Assembly: GCA_964221845.1 (NCBI GenBank)
Contig: CAXPZW010000011.1
Coordinates: 186,001 to 250,000, forward strand
DNA from: CAXPZW01 sp964221845
Lineage (GTDB): Bacteria > Bacteroidota > Bacteroidia > Flavobacteriales_D > Sanyastnellaceae
Length of the DNA: 64,000 nt
Direction of reading: 5' to 3'
Position 1 is the stretch's first letter. The number at the start of each line of letters is the position of its first letter. Both the position numbers and the translations under genes were made by a program. This document shows positions 49,887 through 57,721 of the stretch, piece by piece. Under the pieces are notes generated by a model. The model did no database searches. It saw nothing but the letters and a program-made list of their open reading frames with translations, and was not told where the DNA came from.

Positions 49887-51587
49887 ATGAAAGAAGCATT
49901 GATTGCCCAATTTCGTGAGCTGCTCCAGACCGAAGACATCGCCACCACCAAAGCAGAGGTGCGCGCCCTTCGGAGTGCTTACAACGAGGAAACCCGCAAA
50001 GAACGCCAAGCCCAGTTTGACGCTTGGACGTCTGCAGAATCTGAAACAGAGGGAGACAGCCCTCAATTTGAATTCACCCCCAATCCCGTAGACCTGGATT
50101 TTGAGGAGTTGAACATTCAGTTCAAATCCCGCATGCAGGCCCACGATGAAAAGGTGAAGGCCGAGCAAAAAGCCCGGCTTGAAGTGAAGAAGAACCTGCT
50201 GGTGTCGATGAACGACCTCATCCAAAACGAGGAAAACATCGGAGCCGCCTTCGCCCGCTTCAACGAAATCAAAGACAAATGGAAGGAAGTGCCCAGCGTC
50301 CCCACCGACGCCGGCCGCGAATCGCAGGATGAATTCTACCGCCTGCAAGACGCCTTCTTTTACAATATCCGCATCTACAAAGCCCTCCAGGAAAACGACC
50401 TGCAGATCAACGAGCGCAAAAAGCAAGTGTTGATCGACAAGGCCAAGGAACTGGAAGCGGTCACCGACATCCGCCAGCTGGACCAGCTCGTGCGCGACTA
50501 CCAGAAGGAGTGGATGGACGTGGGACCCTCACCCCGTGAGACCTACCAGGAAATGGGCGACACCTTCTTCGGACTCTGCCGCGATGCCATCACCCGCATC
50601 CGCGAGCACTACGACTCCATCCAAGCCGATCGCGAGGCCAACGTGACCGCCAAAGAAGTCCTGATCGAAAAGATGCGTCAGCTCAACGAGCTGGACATCA
50701 CCAACCACTCTACCTGGACCAAAAAGACCCAATCGGTACTCGAGCTCCAGAAGGAATGGAAAACCGTAGGCCCCGCCCCACGTGAGGTCAACGAAGCCCT
50801 GTGGACCAAGTTCCGCGGTATGTGCGACGCTTTCTTCACCCGCAAGCAGGCCTACTACGACGGCCGCCGCGAGGAGCAAGAAACCAACAAAACCCGCAAG
50901 ACCGAGTTGGTCGAGAAGGCCAAAGAGCTCCAGGAAAGCGACGATTGGCGCGGTACCACCGACGCCTTGATCGCCTTGCAAAAGGAGTGGAAAGCCGTGG
51001 GCCCCGCACCGCAACGCGACGAGCAAAAGCTCTGGCAAAAGTTCCGCGCGGCGTGCGACACCTTCTTCAACCGCAAAAAGGAGCACTTTGCCGGCCAAGA
51101 GACCGGGCAGGTGACCAACCTGGAAGAGAAGAAAAAGCTCATCGAGGAAATCAAGTCCACCGAGCTCACCGGCGATCGCAGCAAAGATGTGGCCGCGCTC
51201 AAAGACTTCTCGGCCCGCTTCAACGCGATTGGCTTTGTGCCCCGCAAGAACGTCAAGGAGATCTACGACGCGTACAACGCAGCGCTGGATGAGAAGTACA
51301 AGAAACTCAACTTGGATGCGGCTGAAAAGTCGATGATGAGCTACCGCCAGCGCATCGAAGGGCTCAAGGGCTCATCCAACGCCGGCAACGACCTGCGCCG
51401 CGAGCGCAACTTGCTGCGCGACAAGATCGACCGCCTGCGCAACACCATCCGCCAGTACGAGAACAACTTGGAGTTCTTCAAAGGCGACGGTGCCGCAGCC
51501 ATGCGTAAGGACTACGAAAAGAAGATCCACAACGCCGAGCGCGAGATCAAAGAAATCCGAGAGAAATTAAAGCTGATTGACGCCTGA
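49887..51587 (+). CDS. DUF349-repeat protein
   Basis: 566 residues, mostly charged helix. Five DUF349 repeats are visible: KWKEVPSVPTDAGRESQDEF (about 130), EWMDVGPSPRETYQEM (210), EWKTVGPAPREVNEALWTKF (290), EWKAVGPAPQRDEQKLWQKF (370) and RFNAIGFVPRKNVKEIYDAY (445), each followed by a helix with CD(A/T)FF(T/N)RK. A C-terminal coiled coil (DLRRERNLLRDKIDRLRNTI) closes it. Function unknown; the family is abundant in Bacteroidota, and RNA or ribosome association has been suggested for related proteins. The 3' end overlaps the convergent kinase gene by 21 bp. Confidence 0.88.
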   Translation: MKEALIAQFRELLQTEDIATTKAEVRALRSAYNEETRKERQAQFDAWTSAESETEGDSPQFEFTPNPVDLDFEELNIQFKSRMQAHDEKVKAEQKARLEVKKNLLVSMNDLIQNEENIGAAFARFNEIKDKWKEVPSVPTDAGRESQDEFYRLQDAFFYNIRIYKALQENDLQINERKKQVLIDKAKELEAVTDIRQLDQLVRDYQKEWMDVGPSPRETYQEMGDTFFGLCRDAITRIREHYDSIQADREANVTAKEVLIEKMRQLNELDITNHSTWTKKTQSVLELQKEWKTVGPAPREVNEALWTKFRGMCDAFFTRKQAYYDGRREEQETNKTRKTELVEKAKELQESDDWRGTTDALIALQKEWKAVGPAPQRDEQKLWQKFRAACDTFFNRKKEHFAGQETGQVTNLEEKKKLIEEIKSTELTGDRSKDVAALKDFSARFNAIGFVPRKNVKEIYDAYNAALDEKYKKLNLDAAEKSMMSYRQRIEGLKGSSNAGNDLRRERNLLRDKIDRLRNTIRQYENNLEFFKGDGAAAMRKDYEKKIHNAEREIKEIREKLKLIDA

Positions 51588-53738
51588 GACTGGTGAAGTC
51601 ACCAGGTGTTCTTCCGGCTGGGAGTCGGCCTTGGGCAGCGTGAAGTAGAACTTCGCTCCTTGGCCCACTTCCCCTTCTGCGCGCACGGTTCCTCCGTGGC
51701 GCACCACCACGCGTTGTACGATGGCCAGGCCCACGCCCGTGCCGTCAAACTCGCTGTCTTGGTGCAGGCGCTGGAACACCCCAAAAATCTTGTCGACGTA
51801 GCGCATGTCAAAGCCCACGCCGGTATCTGACACGCAGTACTCCACCAAATCCTCGTGTTCGGAGCTGGTGAGGGTGATGTGGTTGGCGCCGTCTGCTTTG
51901 CTGTACTTGATGGCGTTGCCGATGAGGTTCTGCATCACCTGACGGATCATGGACAAATCGCCCATGCACGGGTGCAGGGTGCCCACCTCAAAATTGAGCT
52001 CGCGCTTCACATCCCGGCTGAGTTTGGTGATTTGCTCGTTGGCCAAATCGGTCATATTTAGCACCGAGAACTTCAGCTCCTTACGCCCCATGCGCGAGAA
52101 GTCGAGCAGGTCGTCGATCAGCTGGCTCATCTCGTTGGCACCGCTCACGATGTGGCCCATGTATTTTTCTTCGACCTCGGTGAGTTTGCCGCCAATCTCC
52201 TGCTCCAACACCTGCGAAAAGCCGGTGATGGCCCGCAGTGGCGCGCGCAAATCGTGGGATACCGAGTACGAGAAGCTTTCGAGTTCGCGGATGGCCGCCT
52301 CCATCTTCTGGGTGCGGTCGTCCACCATGTCCTCCAGGTTTTCGTTGAGTTGGCGCAGCTCGTTTTGCACGTTGTGACGTGCCAGCGAGGCCCCGATATT
52401 ACCAGCAATGGATTGCAGACTGGAGAGCTCGTAGTCGTGGAAGTCTCGGGATTCCCCGAGGCAAACGGCCACTGTTCCGCTGAGGTTACCGTCCAACAGC
52501 AAGGGTGCAAAAATGAAGGAGCGCTCAGGCAGGTCTGCGCCTTCTGAGGTGCAAAGTTCTACACCATCCACTTGCACGAAATCTCCGTCGCGCAATTGCG
52601 CAATGCTTTCTTCGTCCACCCAAGTGGTCACTTGACCGGTGAAGCACGCCCTGTCTACTTGCACGCCTTCGGCTTGCCAGACGGATTTCAGCGTGAACGA
52701 GAATCTCCCCGCTTCGGATTCATCCAGCTCAAGGACTGCGGCCATTTCGCCTTCGAGCGATTGGGTCAGCAGGCGCAGGGTCTTTTCCATGGCGCTGGCC
52801 TCGTCTTCCACATTCAGCAGGGTGGTTGCTGAATCGGAGATGCCCTGTAAGATGGCCGATTGGCGCAGTACCTCTTGCTCTTTCTCCTTCAACACGGTGA
52901 TGTCCGCAATGGAAATCAGCATGCGGTGCTCCCCGCTTTCCTGGAGGAATTTCACCTTCATCAGGGCGTAAATCGGCAAGTCGTTGGCGTCCTTGAACAG
53001 GGTCTCGCCTTCGTAGTAATGCGCTCCGCCCCACATGGCTTTGAACATGGGGGTGAACTGTTGGATCACTTGCTCACGGTTGCGTACAAAGCCTTCCACA
53101 AAGCGTTCTACGCTGCTGTAGCCAAAGAGCGAGAGGGCCTCCGGGTTCAGGTCGGTGAACTCAAGTTCTTCGGCCAGTTTGGTGAGGTAGTCGTCGCTGT
53201 GGAGCACGGTCACAAAGCGCTCCACGCCTTTGTCGCGCTGTTGCTGGAAGTAGCGGGCAATGCCGGTCACATTGGCCTCCACAATCGAAACCCCAATGTT
53301 GCGGAAAGTAGAGCGGTACTTGCGCTCGTTCATCGCCAGGCGCTCTTGGTAGCGGCGACGCTCAATGGAATAGATGATGGACTTCTCCAGCAGGTTGCTG
53401 TCGAATTCACCCTTCACCAAGTAATCCTGGGCACCGAGTTTTACGATGTCAAAGGCAATGTTTTTGTCACTCAAACCCGAGAGGATCACAATCGGGGTAT
53501 GGCTCATGGCCGCTTGCAGGGTACTGAAGGACTCCTGCCCAAAGCTGTCGGGCAGAAACAGGTCCAAAAACACGATGTCGTAAGTCTTGGTCTCGCACAA
53601 CTCCAACGCTTCGGCCATGTTGCCTGCATGGTCGAGGTGGATGAAGAAATCCCGGATTTGCCCCAAGACTTCATTGAAGATGATGTAGTCCTGAATGTTG
53701 TCCTCGACAATCAGAATGTTGCGCTTGGCGTACTGCAT
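51567..53738 (-). CDS. Hybrid sensor histidine kinase: receiver - PAS-like - GAF-like - HisKA - HATPase
   Basis: 723 residues, soluble. Receiver at 5-125 (NILIVEDNIQDY, phospho-Asp59 in VFLDLFLPDS, Lys in YLVKGEF). A PAS-like region (about 135-270; LNPEALSLFGYSSVERFVEG) and a GAF-like region (about 295-450; SFIFAPLLLDGNLSGTVAVC) follow. HisKA has its H-box in YSVSHDLRAPLRAITGFSQV; the HATPase shows LIGNAIKYSKAD and SDTGVGFDMRYVDKIFGVFQ. An N-terminal receiver ahead of sensors makes the kinase responsive to an upstream phosphodonor. It is third in a unit with a kinase (3 bp away) and a single-domain regulator. Confidence 0.88.
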   Translation of the reverse strand: MQYAKRNILIVEDNIQDYIIFNEVLGQIRDFFIHLDHAGNMAEALELCETKTYDIVFLDLFLPDSFGQESFSTLQAAMSHTPIVILSGLSDKNIAFDIVKLGAQDYLVKGEFDSNLLEKSIIYSIERRRYQERLAMNERKYRSTFRNIGVSIVEANVTGIARYFQQQRDKGVERFVTVLHSDDYLTKLAEELEFTDLNPEALSLFGYSSVERFVEGFVRNREQVIQQFTPMFKAMWGGAHYYEGETLFKDANDLPIYALMKVKFLQESGEHRMLISIADITVLKEKEQEVLRQSAILQGISDSATTLLNVEDEASAMEKTLRLLTQSLEGEMAAVLELDESEAGRFSFTLKSVWQAEGVQVDRACFTGQVTTWVDEESIAQLRDGDFVQVDGVELCTSEGADLPERSFIFAPLLLDGNLSGTVAVCLGESRDFHDYELSSLQSIAGNIGASLARHNVQNELRQLNENLEDMVDDRTQKMEAAIRELESFSYSVSHDLRAPLRAITGFSQVLEQEIGGKLTEVEEKYMGHIVSGANEMSQLIDDLLDFSRMGRKELKFSVLNMTDLANEQITKLSRDVKRELNFEVGTLHPCMGDLSMIRQVMQNLIGNAIKYSKADGANHITLTSSEHEDLVEYCVSDTGVGFDMRYVDKIFGVFQRLHQDSEFDGTGVGLAIVQRVVVRHGGTVRAEGEVGQGAKFYFTLPKADSQPEEHLVTSPVSGVNQL

Positions 53739-53741
53739 AGG

Positions 53742-54431
53742 TCAGAGCGGAAGCGTAAAGTGAATGCGCGTCCCAGTTTCGGTTTCAGTGTTCAGCCAGA
53801 TGGTGCCTCCGTGTTTTTGCACGATGGCCTCGGCAATGGCAAGTCCGGCGCCTGTACCCGGGCCTGTGGAGCCTGCCTTTTTAAAGATATGAAAAACCTG
53901 TGCTTGGTAGGGCGGGTAGATGCCGGGGCCGTCGTCGGCCACCCAAAACTCGTGGTGGGTGTCGGTGGTTTGGTGGCCGATTTCCACACGCACCGGACCG
54001 TCGCCGGTGTGGCGGAACGCGTTTTCAACCAACTGTTGGAAGAGCGATGCGATGAGTAATCCTTGGCCTTGGACCTTGGGCAGGTCTGCCACTTCGAAGG
54101 TGGCGCCGCGGCGGTCAATCTCGCTGGTGTAGCTCTGTCGAAAATCGGACAACAACCCGCCTAGGTCAACCTCCAGGATTTCCTCGTTGTTGCGGCCCAC
54201 GCGGCTGAAGTCCACCAAGGCGCGGATCATGTCCTGCAGCTTTTGGGCGTTGGTGAAGGCGTATTCCAGATACTGGGCGCCTTCTTCGGGCACCTGGTCG
54301 CCGTACTTTTCTCGGAAGAGCTTTTGGAACGACATGATCAGACGCGCCGGCTCTTGCAAGTCGTGCGATACCGAGTACACAAATTTCTCGAACGGATCTT
54401 TGGGGGCGTCGAGTTCGGGTGGGAGGGCCAT
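53742..54431 (-). CDS. Soluble histidine kinase core without a sensor domain
   Basis: 229 residues. Almost only kinase: H-box VYSVSHDLQEPARLIMSFQK (His23), then ALVDFSRVGRNNEE, and HATPase with QQLVENAFRHTG (N-box), VADDGPGIYPPYQAQVFHIF and GTGAGLAIAEAIVQKHGGT. No transmembrane segment, PAS or GAF; input must come from a partner, probably the response regulator gene before it, whose stop overlaps its ATG by 1 bp. It may act as a His phosphotransfer/kinase node in a relay with the hybrid kinase that follows. Confidence 0.85.
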   Translation of the reverse strand: MALPPELDAPKDPFEKFVYSVSHDLQEPARLIMSFQKLFREKYGDQVPEEGAQYLEYAFTNAQKLQDMIRALVDFSRVGRNNEEILEVDLGGLLSDFRQSYTSEIDRRGATFEVADLPKVQGQGLLIASLFQQLVENAFRHTGDGPVRVEIGHQTTDTHHEFWVADDGPGIYPPYQAQVFHIFKKAGSTGPGTGAGLAIAEAIVQKHGGTIWLNTETETGTRIHFTLPL

Positions 54432-54802
54432 CAGGCGCGTTCTTCTAGCAGTACTTCTTCGATTATTTTCGGGAGATCGGCGTAATCGGTCTTTTTGCTG
54501 ATGCAGCGCTTGGCCCCTTCGGCAAAGGCCAGCTTGCGGGTGTAGTCGTCCACCGTACCCGAAACAAAGATCACGGGCATGGTCAGGCGCAAGGACTGCA
54601 TCAATTTTACAAAATCAAACCCGTCCAAGTTGGGCATGCAAATGTCCAACAGGATCAAATCGATGCGTACACGGGTCAGGATAGAAATGGCTTCAGAAGT
54701 GCTTTGGGTAATCTGAATGTCATACCCGTGTTGCTCGAGCATCATTTTGGTGATGCTCAGGGTCACTACTTCGTCGTCGATCAGGAGGAGATTTGCGCTC
54801 AT
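54431..54802 (-). CDS. Single-domain response regulator
   Basis: 123 residues from ATG at 54802 (MSANLLLIDDEVVTLSITKM). Only a receiver: acidic pair Asp9-Asp10, phospho-Asp53 in LILLDICMPNLDGFDFV, Ser in PVIFVSGTVDD, and Lys in CISKKTDYADL. No DNA-binding or enzymatic output. First gene of the phosphorelay unit, with a -7 box upstream. Confidence 0.88.
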   Translation of the reverse strand: MSANLLLIDDEVVTLSITKMMLEQHGYDIQITQSTSEAISILTRVRIDLILLDICMPNLDGFDFVKLMQSLRLTMPVIFVSGTVDDYTRKLAFAEGAKRCISKKTDYADLPKIIEEVLLEERA

Positions 54803-54836
54803 ACCACTGCGTTTCGGTCGGCTCGCTTGCGTCACC

Positions 54837-54844
54837 CAAATCTA
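54837..54844 (-). promoter_or_regulatory. -7 promoter box for the phosphorelay operon
   Basis: TAGATTTG on the minus strand matches TAnnTTTG, 34 bp before the response-regulator ATG. Confidence 0.45.
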
Positions 54845-54908
54845 GTGGTCGTGTTGTGCGGCTGCATCAGCGGCAGTGGACGTTCGCGTGTAGGAATCCG
54901 CTGACAAA

Positions 54909-55904
54909 TCAGTGGGCCTTCACCCGTACCACCACCCGGCCACGGGTGTCCCCAGCGAGGATGCGGTCAAACCAAGGGTCCAGGTCTTCCCAGTCCACTA
55001 CTGTGCTCAACCCCAACAGGATAGGCAGTTTCCAGTCGGTGGCCAAGCGTCCCCAAACGTCCTCGCGCCAAGCACGCGGGGTTTCGGCCGAATCGATGCC
55101 CAACAGGTTTACCCCGTTGAGGATGAAAGGGAATACGGTGGTGTTCAACTCGGCGCTGGCCACCAGCCCGATGGAAGCCACGTTGCCGTTGCGCCCGCAG
55201 GACTTGAGCAGCGTGGCCAGGGTGTTGCCCCCTACATTGTCGATGGCGCCGGCCCACTCAGGGCGGGTGAGGGGTTTGCCAGAAGTGTCGTCGAAGGCTT
55301 CGCGTCCACGGATTTCAGTGGCGCCGATGCCCTTGAGAAATTCGGCGTGTTGTGGGCTGCCAGTACCAGCAATTACGCGGTAACCGGTCAAATGCAACAA
55401 GGCCACAGCCAAGGTGCCCACACCACCCGAAGCACCGGTAACCGCAATCGGCCCCATCTCGGGAGTTTGACCAAAGCGCTCCATCTTCCAGAGGGCCAGC
55501 CCCGCCGTGTAGCCCGCAGATCCCAGTACCATGGCTTCTTCTAAGCTCAACCCTTGCGGGAGCGGAACCACCCATTCGGCAGGTACGCGGATGTATTCGC
55601 TGAACGCGCCGTGGGTGTTCATGCCCAAATCATAGGAGGTGCAGATCACGTGGGTACCCGGAGCAAAGGTGCCGGTGGCGTCTTCCACTACCACACCGGA
55701 TGCGTCGATGCCCGGCACGTGCGGGTACTTGCGGGTGACGCCGCGGTGGCCGCTGGCGCTGAGTCCGTCTTTGTAGTTGAGCCCGCTGTAATGCACCTGT
55801 ATGCGCACAGGATGGTCTGGCAACGCAGCTGCGGGGCGGGTTTCAATCGAGCGGGTGGTGCCGTTTTCGGAGGCGTGCACCACCCAGGCGCGGTAATCGG
55901 TCAT
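54909..55904 (-). CDS. YhdH-type NADPH oxidoreductase (acryloyl-CoA reductase family)
   Basis: 331 residues; zinc-free MDR fold. NYKDGLSASGHRGVTRKYPH at the N-terminus and VPGIDASGVVVED are the YhdH/YhfP signature, with NADPH-binding VTGASGGVGTLAVALLHLTG and AGTGSPQHAEFLKGIGATEI. E. coli YhdH reduces acryloyl-CoA. Its start overlaps the polysaccharide deacetylase stop by 4 bp (ATGA), so the two are co-transcribed. Confidence 0.9.
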   Translation of the reverse strand: MTDYRAWVVHASENGTTRSIETRPAAALPDHPVRIQVHYSGLNYKDGLSASGHRGVTRKYPHVPGIDASGVVVEDATGTFAPGTHVICTSYDLGMNTHGAFSEYIRVPAEWVVPLPQGLSLEEAMVLGSAGYTAGLALWKMERFGQTPEMGPIAVTGASGGVGTLAVALLHLTGYRVIAGTGSPQHAEFLKGIGATEIRGREAFDDTSGKPLTRPEWAGAIDNVGGNTLATLLKSCGRNGNVASIGLVASAELNTTVFPFILNGVNLLGIDSAETPRAWREDVWGRLATDWKLPILLGLSTVVDWEDLDPWFDRILAGDTRGRVVVRVKAH

Positions 55905-56527
55905 GCTTCGAGGCGTTCGGGGAAGATGGGAGAGAAGGTAAACCCTTTGTCCAGCATGATGTCGATGAAATGCGGCAGCACTTCCAACATCCGAGGCGCC
56001 GCCTTCACCGAATCGTGGAACACCACAATCGAACCCGGGCGGCTTTTGAGGCAGTTGTCCAGGCAGTCGGCCGGGGTGATAGAGGTGTCAAAATCGGCGC
56101 TGAGCACGTCCCACATGATGATGTGCGCGCGGTGCGAGATGGCCTCGGCTTCTTCCTTGCGGATGCGCCCATAGGGCGGTCGAAACAGGCCCGAAGGCAC
56201 TTTACTGGCGCCTTTGAGGAAGTTGCGGTAGTACTTGACCCCACGGGTTTTCCATCCGTCTACATGGTCGAAGGTGTGGTTGCCCACGCTGTGCCCTTGG
56301 GCCAAAATATCGGCCAGGATTTCGGGGTGGCGTTCCACATTGGCACCTACACAAAAGAAGGTGGCTTTGACGCCTCTTTCGGCCAGGATGTCAAGCACTT
56401 GAGGCGTGACTTCGGGCACTGGACCGTCGTCAAAGGTCAAGAACAGTTCCTTTCCATTCGGGGGGATTTCCCAGACCAAATTGGGGGAAATCGACTTCAG
56501 CACGCGGGGGGTTCTTACCAAATACAT
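55901..56527 (-). CDS. Polysaccharide deacetylase (NodB/CE4 family)
   Basis: 208 residues from ATG at 56527 (MYLVRTPRVLKSISPNLVWE). Motif 1 LFLTFDDGPVPEVT (catalytic base Asp and metal Asp), motif 2 HSVGNHTFDHVDG (His-x3-5-His metal pair), motif 3 GLFRPPYGRIR, motif 4 MWDVLSADFD, motif 5 SIVVFHDS. No signal peptide or membrane anchor, so it may act in the cytoplasm or on exported glycans by an unseen route. Deacetylates peptidoglycan, chitin-like or other N-acetyl sugars. Divergent from a VAT-1-like gene over 52 bp. Confidence 0.9.
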   Translation of the reverse strand: MYLVRTPRVLKSISPNLVWEIPPNGKELFLTFDDGPVPEVTPQVLDILAERGVKATFFCVGANVERHPEILADILAQGHSVGNHTFDHVDGWKTRGVKYYRNFLKGASKVPSGLFRPPYGRIRKEEAEAISHRAHIIMWDVLSADFDTSITPADCLDNCLKSRPGSIVVFHDSVKAAPRMLEVLPHFIDIMLDKGFTFSPIFPERLEA

Positions 56528-56535
56528 CTGCGCCG

Positions 56536-56543
56536 CAAAAGTA
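56536..56543 (-). promoter_or_regulatory. -7 promoter box for the deacetylase - YhdH operon
   Basis: TACTTTTG on the minus strand, 8 bp before the deacetylase ATG, so the mRNA is nearly leaderless. A TTG sits 16 bp upstream, shorter than the usual 19-20 bp. Confidence 0.45.
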
Positions 56544-56579
56544 CGTCGTGCGGTGCGTACAACCGCGTATTTTGGTCCC

Positions 56580-57617
56580 ATGCAAGCGTACTTTTTGACC
56601 CAATACGGACCGTCTGAAACCGCCTTCCAACTCCGCGAGGTGGAGCGCCCCAAACCCGGTGAGGGACACCTACTGATTCACACTGAGGCCTTTGGGCTCA
56701 ATTTTGCCGAGGTCATGGCCCGCAAAGGCATGTACCCAGACTCGCCAGGATTGCCCTTCATTCCGGGCTACGATTTGGTGGGACGCGTGGTGGAAGTGGG
56801 CCCCGGCGTGGACCCCACTTGGATCGGCAAGCGCGTGGCCTCCATGGTGCGCTTTGGCAGCTACGCGGAGTACTGCGTGGCCTCCATGCACGGCGTGGCC
56901 GAAATCCCGGAGGACATGCCCGCGGGCGAGGCAGCAGCGTTGTGCGTGCAGTACGCCACGGCTTGGCATTGCGCCATCCAATGCCTGCACCTGATGCCGG
57001 GCCACAAAGTGCTGGTGCACGCAGCGGCTGGAGGTGTGGGTACAGCCTTGGTGCAGCTCTGCAAATGGAAAGGCTGCGAGGTCTACGGCACTGCCGGCAG
57101 CGACGAAAAATGCCAAATCGCCCTCGACAACGGCGCCGACCACATGGTCAACTACCGCAAAGAGGACTACTCCAAAGTGCTGCACGCCCAACTCGGGCGC
57201 GACAAATTGGACGCCACCTTCAACGCCGTGGCGGGCAAGACGTTCAAAAAAGACCTCAAGCTCCTGGGGGCTGGTGGGCGCTTGGTGCTGTTTGGCGCCG
57301 CCTCGCGCACCAACCGCAAACGCGGCAAATGGGGAACCATTCGCTTGCTGTCGGAGATGGGACTCATCATCCCGCTCACCTTCGTGGGTTCTTCCAAAGG
57401 GGTCATCGGGGTCAACATCCTGCGTATCGGCGATTACCGACCCCAGTTGCTGGCCGAAGCGTTGGACTCCCTGGTTAAGCTGTGTGAAGAAGGGGTGCTC
57501 AAGCCCCGTGTTGGTGCAGTGTATCCCGCATCGCAACTGGCCCAGGCGCACACCCACTTGGAGTCGCGTCGGTCTTCAGGCAAGATTATTCTGACCTGGG
57601 ATTCTACGGCAACGTAA
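56580..57617 (+). CDS. Quinone oxidoreductase, VAT-1-like MDR family
   Basis: 345 residues from ATG at 56580 (MQAYFLTQYGPSETAFQLRE). GHLLIHTEAFGLNFAEVMAR and FIPGYDLVGRVVEVGPGVD mark the quinone reductase family, and VLVHAAAGGVGTALVQLCKW binds NADPH. GADHMVNYRKEDYSKVL and LKLLGAGGRLVLFGAASRTN resemble the VAT-1 homologue subgroup, with no structural zinc. Substrate unknown. Two different MDR enzymes thus flank the deacetylase. Confidence 0.88.
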   Translation: MQAYFLTQYGPSETAFQLREVERPKPGEGHLLIHTEAFGLNFAEVMARKGMYPDSPGLPFIPGYDLVGRVVEVGPGVDPTWIGKRVASMVRFGSYAEYCVASMHGVAEIPEDMPAGEAAALCVQYATAWHCAIQCLHLMPGHKVLVHAAAGGVGTALVQLCKWKGCEVYGTAGSDEKCQIALDNGADHMVNYRKEDYSKVLHAQLGRDKLDATFNAVAGKTFKKDLKLLGAGGRLVLFGAASRTNRKRGKWGTIRLLSEMGLIIPLTFVGSSKGVIGVNILRIGDYRPQLLAEALDSLVKLCEEGVLKPRVGAVYPASQLAQAHTHLESRRSSGKIILTWDSTAT

Positions 57618-57688
57618 CCGGTTTTTGATCTGGGTGTATGGGAGGCGCATGCCTGAGCTGAGGTGGCCTGCAGCCCGCAGTGAATGGC

Positions 57689-57696
57689 TATTTTTG
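57689..57696 (+). promoter_or_regulatory. -7 promoter box for leuS
   Basis: TATTTTTG matches TAnnTTTG, 25 bp before the leuS ATG. No -33 TTG at the proper spacing. Confidence 0.45.
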
Positions 57697-57721
57697 CTGG
57701 GAAATTTCAAGCCCCTTGGCC

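Noticed and set aside
54803..54908. A possible tRNA or attenuator before the phosphorelay genes
   Set aside because: No cloverleaf and no terminator stem; only a -7 promoter box was found.
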